Notes under the pieces: generated by a model | Database searches by the model: none | Seen by the model: only the letters and a program-made list of their open reading frames with translations | What the model was told of the DNA's origin: nothing | Part shown: positions 18,126 through 28,698 of the stretch, piece by piece | Numbering within the stretch: position 1 is the first letter of the stretch | How the letters are laid out: each line of letters opens with the position of its first letter | Position numbers and translations under genes: made by a program | NCBI RefSeq assembly: GCF_000263715.2 | Contig: NZ_CM001514.1 | Coordinates: 3,599,674 to 3,663,673 of the forward strand | DNA: 64,000 nt | Direction: 5' to 3' | DNA from: Pseudomonas synxantha BG33R | Lineage (GTDB): Bacteria; Pseudomonadota; Gammaproteobacteria; Pseudomonadales; Pseudomonadaceae

Positions 18126-18165
18126 CCCCCCATGGCATTGCCAAACACCCGCTTGCCATGGGGGG
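18126..18165. terminator. strong hairpin between convergent genes
   Basis: CCCCCCATGGCA and TGCCATGGGGGG are perfect 12-base arms around a 16-base loop. It sits between the small repeat protein and the convergent TPM gene and is well placed as a bidirectional terminator, though no T tract follows. Confidence 0.65.
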
Positions 18166-18194
18166 GGTCGAAAGTGTAGGTATCGGCTAACGCG

Positions 18195-19388
18195 TCACCA
18201 ACTGCCGGAAGCCCCACCGCCACCACTGGAACCACCGCCACCGGAGGAACTGCCACTGGAGCTGGAACTGCTGGAACTCGAACTGGAGCCGCTACCCGAT
18301 CCCGTCCCCTCGCCGACCTTGCCGAAGATGATCAGCGCGACAAACGATGCGATGGGAAACGCCAACAGCCAGCCGTCGCGGCCGCCGTCAATTACCCACC
18401 CTGCCACCACGTACACGACTACCGCCGCCAGCAGTCGCACACTAAAACCTGCACGGCTGGTGCGCCAGGTCTGCCTCATGATCAGCAGTAGCACCAGGTA
18501 CAACCCCAGCACCACCAAAACGCCCAGTGGCCACAGCAGCCAATGGATGAAACTGACGTCCACATACTGGTTTGCCACCACCAACCCGAGGATATAAGCC
18601 AGCAGCCCGATTACGCAGTAAAACAGCGTACGCACCTGCCACAGCGCGCCGAATATCGCGCCGCCTATCAACAGCGTCAGCGGCATGACAAACAGGAACA
18701 TCGGCCACTCCCGACCGCCCGCCAGCAGCGTCAGCAACAGCGTGGCCGCCACGGTGACGATCAACGCCCGGCGCCAATGCAGCTTGCCGGCAGCGATCGC
18801 CATGCCGCCCAAGCCGCCCAGGATAAACGCCACCAGCAACGCGATAAATTGAGGATTGATCCCGGCGCCCGCCAATGGCGGCAAGTCACCGCCGTCCACC
18901 AGTACGGTCAGGGCGTCCACGCCCTGTTGCACACCGCCGGCAAAATCACCCTGACGAAACGCCGGGGTGATCTGTTCTTCAATAATGCGATGAGCCAGCA
19001 GGTCGGTGACGATGCCTTCCAGGCCGTAGCCCACTTCAATGCGCACTGCGCGGTCAGCCTTGGCCACTACCAGCAGGATGCCATCGTTGACGTCCTTGCG
19101 CCCCAGCTGCCAGGCGCGAAACAGTTGGTTGGCATAGTCTTCGATAGCGGCGCCGCCCGTGGTCGGCACCAGCAACACCGCGACTTGCGCGCCTTTGCGC
19201 GCTTCAAGGTCGCCAAGCTGGCTTCTAAGGCGCTGGGTGGTGGTTGCGTCGAGGGTGTTGGTGAGGTCAATCACCCGCTGGTCGAGGGCGACCCCGATCG
19301 GTGAAGTGTCCGCCTGGGCTATGCTCAGCACGCCGAGGAGCACCAGGGCCAGCAAACCCGAGACCTTTTTACACCAATTCCCTATCAT
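18195..19388 (-). CDS. TPM domain (YgcG family) membrane protein
   Basis: A 397-residue protein. A signal peptide (LLALVLLGVLSIAQA) leads into a periplasmic TPM domain (about residues 30-170: VIDLTNTLDATTTQRL, GAQVAVLLVPTTGG, VNDGILLVVAKADRAVRIEVGYG). Six or so membrane helices follow to about residue 350. The tail (about 355-397) is a low-complexity Ser/Gly tract ending in GASGSW, a common ending for this family. Precise function is unknown; TPM proteins are proposed phosphatases or chaperone-like factors in membrane repair. It stands alone. Confidence 0.88.
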   Translation of the reverse strand: MIGNWCKKVSGLLALVLLGVLSIAQADTSPIGVALDQRVIDLTNTLDATTTQRLRSQLGDLEARKGAQVAVLLVPTTGGAAIEDYANQLFRAWQLGRKDVNDGILLVVAKADRAVRIEVGYGLEGIVTDLLAHRIIEEQITPAFRQGDFAGGVQQGVDALTVLVDGGDLPPLAGAGINPQFIALLVAFILGGLGGMAIAAGKLHWRRALIVTVAATLLLTLLAGGREWPMFLFVMPLTLLIGGAIFGALWQVRTLFYCVIGLLAYILGLVVANQYVDVSFIHWLLWPLGVLVVLGLYLVLLLIMRQTWRTSRAGFSVRLLAAVVVYVVAGWVIDGGRDGWLLAFPIASFVALIIFGKVGEGTGSGSGSSSSSSSSSSSGSSSGGGGSSGGGGASGSW

Positions 19389-19520
19389 GTTTTGTTACCT
19401 GAGGTTTCTTCCTTAAGCTGCCGACTTTACCTTATCGACGTATAACGCGTGACCCCAGGTGCGCGACTATCTAAACTGCGGCCTTACCCCGCATAGCAAA
19501 TTGCCAGCTACGAGAACGCC

Positions 19521-20336
19521 ATGGACCTGCGCTACCGCAACAATGTGAATGTGATGGGCGACGGTCCTTCGACGCTGGTATTTTCCCACGGCTTTGGCTG
19601 CAATCAAGCGATGTGGAACCAGTTGGCGCCGCACTTTAGCCAGCGCTTTCGCGTGGTTCTCTACGACCTGGTCGGTGCGGGCCGGTCGGACCTCAGCGCG
19701 TTCGACAAAGCCAAATACCAGGCCCTGGACGGCTATGCCCGCGACCTCAACGAGATTATCGACGCCTACGCCCAAGGCCCGGTGATCTTGGTGGGCCACT
19801 CCGTCAGCGCGATGATCGGCACCCTCGCCGACCGTTTTGTCCCCGGGCGTATTGCGGCGCACGTGATGATCGGCCCATCGCCGCGCTATATCGACACTGA
19901 CGATTATGTTGGCGGCTTCAAGCGCGAGGATATCGACGACCTGCTCGACACCCTCGACAGCAACTACCTGGGCTGGTCGAGCGCGATGGCCCCGGTGATC
20001 ATGGGCGCGCCGGACCAACCGGCACTGGGTGAGGCGTTGACCGAGAGCTTTTGCCGCACCGAGCCGGACATTGCCAAGCAATTTGCCCGGGTGACCTTCC
20101 TTTCGGATAACCGCCAGGATGTAGAGGGCCTGCCCACTGCGGTGTTGATCCTGCAATCGACTGACGACCTGATCGCCCCCGTAGCCGTGGGTGAATACCT
20201 GCACCGCGTGCTGCCCAACAGCACTTATTGCCTGGTGGACAATGTCGGCCATTGCCCGCATATGAGTGCACCCCAGGCGTGCGCAGCGGCAATGGACCGG
20301 TTCCTGGCCCCCTGGGCGCCTGCCGATGCCTGCTGA
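19521..20336 (+). CDS. alpha/beta hydrolase, RsbQ/KAI2-like
   Basis: A 271-residue hydrolase of the RsbQ type. The oxyanion segment is FSHGFGCNQAMWNQ, the nucleophile elbow is GHSVSAMIG (Ser near residue 96), the acid is in QSTDDLIAP and the catalytic His in VGHCPHMSAP. The proteins closest in kind are Bacillus RsbQ, which activates a PAS-domain stress regulator, and the plant KAI2/D14 hormone receptors. Its last 11 bases overlap the start of a PAS histidine kinase, so hydrolase and sensor are made together, as with RsbQ and RsbP. Confidence 0.92.
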   Translation: MDLRYRNNVNVMGDGPSTLVFSHGFGCNQAMWNQLAPHFSQRFRVVLYDLVGAGRSDLSAFDKAKYQALDGYARDLNEIIDAYAQGPVILVGHSVSAMIGTLADRFVPGRIAAHVMIGPSPRYIDTDDYVGGFKREDIDDLLDTLDSNYLGWSSAMAPVIMGAPDQPALGEALTESFCRTEPDIAKQFARVTFLSDNRQDVEGLPTAVLILQSTDDLIAPVAVGEYLHRVLPNSTYCLVDNVGHCPHMSAPQACAAAMDRFLAPWAPADAC

Positions 20337-21462
20337 GTCGCTATTCGACAGCGCCGCCTGCGCCCTGGCCGTGACCCAGGAGGACGGCACGATCCTGCAC
20401 GTCAACCCGCGCCTGAGTGACTGGCTCGGGTTCAGCGCGGCCGAACTGCAGGGGCGCCGCTTCCAGGACCTGTTGACCATGGGCGGGCGGATTTTCTACC
20501 AGACCCACCTGGCACCAATGCTGCGCATGCACGGCAGCGTCACCGAAGTGAAGCTCGACATTCGCCACAGCGCCGGGCACAAAGTGACCGTATTGCTCAA
20601 CGCCAACCAGCGCCGGCAGGCCGACGGCGTGGTGCATGACTTGGCGCTGTTCGGCACCACCGACCGCGACAAGTACGAGCGCGAGCTGCTCAATGCACGC
20701 AAGTTGGCCGAAGCGCTGCTCCAGGAAAAAACCGCCACCGAGGTCGCCCTGCAACAGGCCCAGGCCGAACTCAGCGCGGCCTATGCGGTTGCCCATCGCC
20801 GGGCGTTGTTTGCCGAACAGATGGTGGCGATTGTCAGTCATGACTTGAAAAACCCCCTTACCGCCATCCGCATGGCTTCGGACTTTCTGCAGCGCGGCGA
20901 GCGCACGGCCAAGGAGCGCCAACTGCTGGGGCATATCGGCCAGTCGGCCGAACGCGCCCATCGCATGATCGCCGACCTGCTGGACTTCACCCAGGCGCGG
21001 GTCGGCCAAGGCATCACCATCAAGGCGGTGCCGCTGGATCTGCACGGCGTTATTCAACAGGCGGTGGATGAATTGCGGGTGGCCTTTCCCAGAGCCACGC
21101 TGGTGCATCAGGCCGAAGGCAACGGCCAGGCGTGCCTGGATGCCGACCGAGTGCAGCAGATGATCGGCAACCTGGTTGCCAACAGCGTGGCCTATGGCGA
21201 CCTGCTGCAACCGATCACCATCACCTCGCGCCTGGGCGACAACGCCTGTGCGGTCGCAGTGCACAACCATGGCCTGGCGATTCCCGAAACTCTGCTGGCC
21301 GGGTTGTTCGAGCCCATGACGCGTGGCACCGACCAGGGCAGCGATGTGCGCAGCGTCGGCCTGGGCCTGTATATCGTGCGCGAACTGGCCAAGGTGCATG
21401 GTGGCGATGTGGCGGTGACGTCCTGCGCCACGGCCGGTACTACGTTTACCGTGACGTTCTAG
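20326..21462 (+). CDS. PAS domain sensor histidine kinase
   Basis: A 378-residue kinase with no membrane segment. The PAS domain (about residues 5-120) has LSDWLGFSAAELQGRRFQDL and the GGRIFYQTHLAPML signature seen in PAS domains that work beside RsbQ-like hydrolases. A coiled coil (about 115-165) leads to HisKA with VSHDLKNPLTAIR. The HATPase has GNLVANSVAYGD and VGLGLYIVRELAKVHGG. It has no receiver domain and no response regulator adjoins it. ATG at 20326 is chosen because the family PAS starts directly after it; it overlaps the hydrolase gene. Confidence 0.9.
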   Translation: MPAESLFDSAACALAVTQEDGTILHVNPRLSDWLGFSAAELQGRRFQDLLTMGGRIFYQTHLAPMLRMHGSVTEVKLDIRHSAGHKVTVLLNANQRRQADGVVHDLALFGTTDRDKYERELLNARKLAEALLQEKTATEVALQQAQAELSAAYAVAHRRALFAEQMVAIVSHDLKNPLTAIRMASDFLQRGERTAKERQLLGHIGQSAERAHRMIADLLDFTQARVGQGITIKAVPLDLHGVIQQAVDELRVAFPRATLVHQAEGNGQACLDADRVQQMIGNLVANSVAYGDLLQPITITSRLGDNACAVAVHNHGLAIPETLLAGLFEPMTRGTDQGSDVRSVGLGLYIVRELAKVHGGDVAVTSCATAGTTFTVTF

Positions 21463-22262
21463 GCCAGGTATGCGGCGCCCTGCATGATCGGCTCGACACG
21501 GCCGGTCAAGATGACTCCGCCCTGCCCGTCCCACTGCACCGTGACCGTGCCGCCGTCGCATTCGACCTCCACGCTGTCATCGAGCAGCCCGCGCCGAATT
21601 CCATTGACCACCGCGCCGCAGCAGCACGAACCGGAGCCCAACGGCACCGCGCCGCCCCGCTCCCAGATGCGCAGGCGGATACGGCCACGGCTCAACACCT
21701 GCACAAAATGCACATTGGTCTTGGCCGGGAACAGCGGGTGGGCTTCAAGCGCCGGGCCCACCGCCGCGACATCGATGGCAGCGATGTCTTGCACAAAAAA
21801 CGTGCAATGCGGATTGCCCATGCTGCAGGCCGCCGGGTTACCGTCCATCGGCAGCACGCGGGTGTCCATCGCCTCGGCCAGCGGCACCGCCGCCCAGTCC
21901 AGCGACGGCGCGCCCATGTCCACCGACACCCGCTGCCCGTCGACGCGTGTGCACGTCAGCAAACCGCGGTCGGTGCGTAATACGACGGTGTCGATGCCGG
22001 TCTCGTGCATCAGGCGGTCGGCCACCCCGCGAGTCGCGCTGCCGCAGGTTGGCAGGCGCGTGCCGTCGGGGTTCCAGAACTGGACATGTGCGGCGGCGTC
22101 TCCACAGTCGAGCATCACCGCCAACTGATTGAAACCGATACCCGAGCGGCGGTTGCCCAGGCGGGCGGCGACCTGTGCAGTGATGGGGTTGTCCTGGCCA
22201 CGGCGGTCGATGATGATGAAGTCGTCGCCATGGGCGTGCATCTTCACGAATGGCAGGGTCAT
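21459..22262 (-). CDS. diaminopimelate epimerase-like protein (divergent DapF)
   Basis: A 267-residue protein of the DapF fold. Recognisable blocks are MHAHGDDFIIID at the N-terminus, NPDGTRLPTCGSATRG (normally NADGSE..CGNGxR) and the late block GSGSCCCGAVV (normally ACGTGA). Cysteines are present at both active-site regions, but the second motif is reshaped and the surrounding glycine pattern is lost. It may therefore be a second, specialised epimerase rather than the housekeeping enzyme; this is inference. Its end overlaps the convergent kinase gene by four bases. Confidence 0.85.
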   Translation of the reverse strand: MTLPFVKMHAHGDDFIIIDRRGQDNPITAQVAARLGNRRSGIGFNQLAVMLDCGDAAAHVQFWNPDGTRLPTCGSATRGVADRLMHETGIDTVVLRTDRGLLTCTRVDGQRVSVDMGAPSLDWAAVPLAEAMDTRVLPMDGNPAACSMGNPHCTFFVQDIAAIDVAAVGPALEAHPLFPAKTNVHFVQVLSRGRIRLRIWERGGAVPLGSGSCCCGAVVNGIRRGLLDDSVEVECDGGTVTVQWDGQGGVILTGRVEPIMQGAAYLA

Positions 22263-22305
22263 GGGGCGCAGGTCCTGTTGTCGAAGTGAAGCAGTTCTAA
22301 TAACA

Positions 22306-22405
22306 CTGTAGGAGCGAGCTTGCTCGCGAAAATAGTGAAGACCACACGTTTTACCTGGAAGTACGCGTTATCGTTGACGTTTTTCGCGAGCAAGCTCGCT
22401 CCTAC
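22306..22405. repeat. inverted pair of REP elements (second sequence type)
   Basis: TGTAGGAGCGAGCTTGCTCG near 22308 and the inverted CGAGCAAGCTCGCTCCTAC ending at 22405 form a pair. The sequence differs from the GTGGGAGGGGGCTTGCTCCC type used elsewhere in the window, so two REP classes are present. The right arm ends ten bases before the next gene. Confidence 0.9.
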
Positions 22406-22414
22406 CAAGGGTTG

Positions 22415-22927
22415 ATGACCATGCTTTTTGTATTCAGCGGTCTGCCCGGCAGCGGCAAGACCACCGTTGCCAGGGAACTGGCGCGACAGACCGGCGCGGT
22501 TTACCTGCGTATTGATGTGATCGAACAGGCGCTGCGCGATGCCGCCGTATTGGCGGGGGATGTGGGCGCCAGCGGCTACAGCGTGGCCAATGCATTGGCG
22601 CTGAGCAATTTGCGCTTGGGGCATCGGGTCATCGCCGACTGCGTGAACCCGGTCAGGGACAGCCGCCAAGCCTGGCAAGCCGTGGCGACGGCAGCGCAGG
22701 TTGAACTGATCAATATCCAGGTGGTGTGTGCTGATCAGCACGAGCATCGGCGCCGTGTGGAAAGCCGCGTGGGCGATGTTCCCGGGCTGGCGCCGCCGAC
22801 CTGGCAGTCGGTGCTGGTGCATGAGTATGAATGCTGGGATGAGCCGCCGTTCAGGCTCGATACGGCGCAGAGGACGCCCGCTGAGTCAGTTGCAGCGATC
22901 CTCGCCCATTTTCCCCACAACGCCTGA
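22415..22927 (+). CDS. P-loop ATP-binding kinase-like protein
   Basis: A 170-residue AAA_33-type P-loop protein. The Walker A is GLPGSGKTT near residue 10, and a Walker-B-like segment is HRVIADCVNPV near residue 72. Small proteins of this kind phosphorylate small molecules such as sugars or antibiotics, but no acceptor can be named. AAGGG precedes ATG at 22415; the TTG three bases earlier and ATG at 22421 are alternatives. A REP arm ends just upstream, so its promoter must lie within or before the REP pair. Confidence 0.85.
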   Translation: MTMLFVFSGLPGSGKTTVARELARQTGAVYLRIDVIEQALRDAAVLAGDVGASGYSVANALALSNLRLGHRVIADCVNPVRDSRQAWQAVATAAQVELINIQVVCADQHEHRRRVESRVGDVPGLAPPTWQSVLVHEYECWDEPPFRLDTAQRTPAESVAAILAHFPHNA

Positions 22928-22934
22928 TCCGTGG

Positions 22935-22954
22935 CGAGGGAGCTTGCTCCCTCG
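22935..22954. terminator. short REP-like hairpin between convergent genes
   Basis: CGAGGGAGC and GCTCCCTCG form perfect nine-base arms around a TT loop, eight bases after the kinase stop and before the convergent SRPBCC gene. A probable bidirectional terminator derived from a REP. Confidence 0.6.
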
Positions 22955-22975
22955 TCACAGGTAAAGCAGGGATTT

Positions 22976-23392
22976 TCAGTTGGGGAAGTTGCCGCGCAAC
23001 GCCTCCAAGCCACCGCTGTAGACGCCGGCAAATAACTCCTCCACCGCCGCATCCGAGGTACCCGTTGCCGGAGTGAACACCCCGGACCAGGTGACTTTGG
23101 CCGACGACTCGGTCAGCGCTTCAACCTGCACGGTCGCCAGATACGCACTCACCGGAAACGGCGATTCTTCAATCGTGTAGCTATAAATGCGCGCCACGTT
23201 GTCAAAGGTCTGCAAACGCTCGACGATCTGGCCGCCGTCAGCGGTGGTCAGGTGACGCACACGGCCACCTTCGCTCGGCTCGCTCTTGGCGATAAAGGGC
23301 AGCCAGTCGGGCAGGCTGTTGAAGCCGCCAATCAGTTGCCAGACCTGGTCGGCGGATGCCGGGATTTCAATTACTGAAGACGCTGTTGCCAC
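22976..23392 (-). CDS. SRPBCC family protein
   Basis: A 138-residue START/Bet v1-fold protein (polyketide cyclase 2 type). Typical blocks are SSVIEIPASADQVWQLIGGF at the N-terminus, LPDWLPFIAKSE, and ESSAKVTWSGVFTP before a helical C-terminus. Such proteins bind small hydrophobic ligands or act as simple cyclases. It is the last of three genes on this strand (AKR, SDR, SRPBCC) with short gaps, probably one operon facing the LysR regulator at 25346. Confidence 0.88.
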   Translation of the reverse strand: MATASSVIEIPASADQVWQLIGGFNSLPDWLPFIAKSEPSEGGRVRHLTTADGGQIVERLQTFDNVARIYSYTIEESPFPVSAYLATVQVEALTESSAKVTWSGVFTPATGTSDAAVEELFAGVYSGGLEALRGNFPN

Positions 23393-23418
23393 AATAAATA
23401 CTCCAATCAGGGGAAAAA

Positions 23419-24216
23419 TCAGATCGCCATGCTGTCGACAACGCCACCGTCTACGCGCAAAGCGGCACCGGTAGTGGCAGACGACAGCGGTGAAGCAATG
23501 TACGCCACCAGGTTCGCCACTTCATCCACATTGGCTGCACGCTGGATGATCGAGGTGGGCCGCGCATTACGCACAAACACATCGGCTTCTTCCCGCGCAC
23601 TACGCCCGGACTGGGCCGTGGCGTCCTTGAGCATCTGTTCCAGGCCGTCGGTAAAGGTCGGCCCCGGCAAAATCGCATTCACCGTCACCCCGGTGCCTGC
23701 CAGGCGCTTGGCCAGGCCGTGGGAGACCGCCAGGTTGGCGCTTTTGGTCACGCCGTAGTTGATCATGTCGGCCGGCGTCGCCACCCCGGATTCCGACGAC
23801 ACAAAGATCACCCGCCCCCAGCCCTGCTCGACCATGCCCGGCACATAGTGCCGTGCCAGGCGCACGCCGCTAATCACATTGACCTCATAGAAGCGCGTCC
23901 ATTCACTGTCCGGCGCGTCGAAGAAATCCACATCGTTGAAGATGCCGAGGTTGTTGACCAGGATATCGGCGCGAGGTTCGGCGGCGAACAGTATCTCGGC
24001 GCCCTCCAGGGTGCCAAGGTCGGCCACCAGCCCACGCAGGTCAGCGCCGGGCACCCCTTGGCGAATGCTGGCCAAAGCGTCGTCGACCTTGCCCGCGTCC
24101 CGCCCGATCACTACCACCGTTGCGCCGGATTGCGCCAGGGCCTGGCTGATGCCCAGGCCGATACCGGCGGTGCTGCCGCTGACGATGGCCACTTTGCCGC
24201 TCACATCAATTTTCAT
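23419..24216 (-). CDS. short-chain dehydrogenase/reductase
   Basis: A 265-residue SDR oxidoreductase. The cofactor loop is GSTAGIGLG near residue 14, NNLG follows strand 4, and the catalytic set is Ser in VSSESG with YGVTK. The segment VIGRD after strand 2, with Arg rather than Asp, suggests NADP(H). The C-terminus GAALRVDGGVVDS is typical. It lies 17 bases after the aldo/keto reductase gene and 26 before the SRPBCC gene, so all three are likely one transcript. Substrate unknown. Confidence 0.9.
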   Translation of the reverse strand: MKIDVSGKVAIVSGSTAGIGLGISQALAQSGATVVVIGRDAGKVDDALASIRQGVPGADLRGLVADLGTLEGAEILFAAEPRADILVNNLGIFNDVDFFDAPDSEWTRFYEVNVISGVRLARHYVPGMVEQGWGRVIFVSSESGVATPADMINYGVTKSANLAVSHGLAKRLAGTGVTVNAILPGPTFTDGLEQMLKDATAQSGRSAREEADVFVRNARPTSIIQRAANVDEVANLVAYIASPLSSATTGAALRVDGGVVDSMAI

Positions 24217-24233
24217 GGTTAGCTTCCTTAAGA

Positions 24234-25238
24234 TTAGAGAGGCAGAGGCGCGCGGTCCGATATCAATCGGGCCTCGCGTAGCGCTTGCCAGAAGGCTGCT
24301 GGAATCTGTTCTGACAACGCCGCAACGTCTTCAGCAATGCGACCCGGACGACTGGCACCGGGAATCACCGCCGCCACGGCCGGGTGTGCCAGGGAAAACT
24401 GCAGCGCCGCGGCTTTCACACTCACGCCAAATGCCTGGGCAATCGCCTTGATCTGCTCGACCTTGCTGATGATCGCAGGCTTGGCGGGCTGGTATTCAAA
24501 GTGTGCGCCGCCGGCGAGGATGCCAGAGCTGTACGGGCCGCCGACCACAATTTCAACCTGCTGGGCCAGGGCGGCGTCCATCAGGCGTTGCAGTGCGCGC
24601 TCGTGGTCCAGCAGCGTATAGCGGCCGGCGAGGAGGAACCCGTCGGGCTGCGCCTCAGTCAGGTCCAAGGTCAGTTCACACGGCTCGACGCGATTGACGC
24701 CCAGGCCCCAGGCCTTTATCACACCCTCCTCGCGCAAGCGGGTCAGCACTTTGAAGGCGCCGGTGCGGGCCTGGTTGAAGTAGTCCAGCCACTGGTCGCC
24801 GTAAAAATCCTGGGCGATATCGTGAATCCACACGATGTCGAGGCGATCGGTTTGCAGGCGCTTGAGGCTGTCGTCAATGGAGCGCAGGGTGGCATCGGCG
24901 CTGTAGTCATTGAGGATTTTATTCGGGCGGCCGTGTTCGAACACACCGCTTTTTTCGCCAAGGTCGCGGGCGCCGGTTTCGACTTCATCCAGAATCACCC
25001 GGCCGACCTTGGTGCTGAGCACGTAGTCATCACGGTTGTAGTTGGACAGGGCCTGGCCCAAGCGGATTTCCGACAGGCCCGAGCCGTAGAACGGCGCGGT
25101 GTCGAAGTAACGGACGCCGTGGTTCCAGGCGGCTTCGACGGTGGCCTGGGCTTCGTCTTCAGGGATGGCGCGGAACATATTCCCCAAGGGTGCGGTGCCA
25201 AAGCCCAGTACGCCGGGGAGTTTGTCTTTCAAGCTCAT
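24234..25238 (-). CDS. aldo/keto reductase
   Basis: A 334-residue AKR. The barrel starts LGFGTAPLGN, the catalytic Asp and Tyr are in RYFDTAPFYGSG, Lys is in VLSTKVGR, and His in VWIHDI. Length and the FDTAPFYG block resemble D-threo-aldose (L-fucose) dehydrogenases and pyridoxal 4-dehydrogenase. It is the first gene of the AKR-SDR-SRPBCC operon. The 107-base gap to the divergent LysR gene should hold the shared control region. Confidence 0.9.
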   Translation of the reverse strand: MSLKDKLPGVLGFGTAPLGNMFRAIPEDEAQATVEAAWNHGVRYFDTAPFYGSGLSEIRLGQALSNYNRDDYVLSTKVGRVILDEVETGARDLGEKSGVFEHGRPNKILNDYSADATLRSIDDSLKRLQTDRLDIVWIHDIAQDFYGDQWLDYFNQARTGAFKVLTRLREEGVIKAWGLGVNRVEPCELTLDLTEAQPDGFLLAGRYTLLDHERALQRLMDAALAQQVEIVVGGPYSSGILAGGAHFEYQPAKPAIISKVEQIKAIAQAFGVSVKAAALQFSLAHPAVAAVIPGASRPGRIAEDVAALSEQIPAAFWQALREARLISDRAPLPL

Positions 25239-25345
25239 GGTGAGATCCTCAATCGGTTGGTTGTGACCGTTGAGCAGATGCTAGATTGCGTTAGTCAGAC
25301 CGTCCAAGACATACTGCGACCAACTTGAGTCCTTGCAGGTCTTAC

Positions 25346-26242
25346 ATGATCGATCTACGCCAACTGCGCTACTTCGAAGTGGTCGCCGAAGAGGAACACG
25401 TCGGCCGCGCCGCCGAGCGCTTGCACATCTCCCAATCGCCCCTGAGCCGGCAGATCGCCCAGCTGGAGGAACGCCTGGGCCTGACCCTGTTCGAACGCAG
25501 CCAGCAGCGCATCCGCCTGACCCGCGACGGCCAGACCTTCCTGGCTGAAACCAAGGCGCTGCTGACCCATGCCAACCGTCTGGAATCGCTGGGCAAGCGC
25601 CTGGGCCGTGGGGAAGAAGGCGGCCTGTGCATCGGCTATATCGAAAATGCCATGCACGCAGGCCTTCTACCCAACGCCCTGCGCATACTGCGCGACGATC
25701 GGCCCACCGTGCACATCAAGCTGTATAACCTGCCCTCCCTCGAACAGTTGGAGGGCCTGCGCCAACGCAGTCTGGACATCGCCCTGGTAAGCGAGCCCCC
25801 CGCCGACGACGATCCAGATCTGAGCGCCTTGCAGGTGCTCGACGACCCGATGCTGCTGGCCCTGCCCGAACAACATCCGCTGGCCCGGCAACGCGAACTG
25901 CTGCCCGAACACCTGGCCGACCAACAATGGATCGGCGTGCAGCGCAAAGCCGGCGCCAACCCCGCCGATGATTTCGTCGCCGCCTGCATTCGTGCCGGTT
26001 TCACCCCACAGATTCCCATGGAAGCCGGCGAACCCTTTACCGCACTGGGCCTGGTGGCGTCAGGGCTCGGGGTAGCGATGGTGCAGAAGGGCCTGAACCG
26101 CAACGCCCCGCCCGGCGTGGTGTTGCGCGAGTTGCCGTGGCTGACCTACACCACACCGCTGTGGGCGGCCTGGCACCGCGTCAATTTGCGCCCGCTGGTG
26201 GAGACGTTTCGCAAGGTGCTGACTGAACCTGAGGCCAGTTAA
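25346..26242 (+). CDS. LysR family transcriptional regulator
   Basis: A 298-residue LysR protein. The winged helix-turn-helix is in residues 1-60 (MIDLRQLRYFEVVAEEEHVG, RLHISQSPLSRQIAQLEERLG), and the effector-binding domain covers about 90-298. ATG at 25346 begins the canonical DLRQLRYF start; the TTG at 25325 is an extension. LysR proteins commonly control the divergent operon, so the AKR-SDR-SRPBCC operon is the expected target. The effector is unknown. Confidence 0.92.
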   Translation: MIDLRQLRYFEVVAEEEHVGRAAERLHISQSPLSRQIAQLEERLGLTLFERSQQRIRLTRDGQTFLAETKALLTHANRLESLGKRLGRGEEGGLCIGYIENAMHAGLLPNALRILRDDRPTVHIKLYNLPSLEQLEGLRQRSLDIALVSEPPADDDPDLSALQVLDDPMLLALPEQHPLARQRELLPEHLADQQWIGVQRKAGANPADDFVAACIRAGFTPQIPMEAGEPFTALGLVASGLGVAMVQKGLNRNAPPGVVLRELPWLTYTTPLWAAWHRVNLRPLVETFRKVLTEPEAS

Positions 26243-26284
26243 CAAGGCGCCACAGTACAGCGATTGCCTGCGCCCTTTGTGTGA

Positions 26285-28698
<2,414 letters not shown>

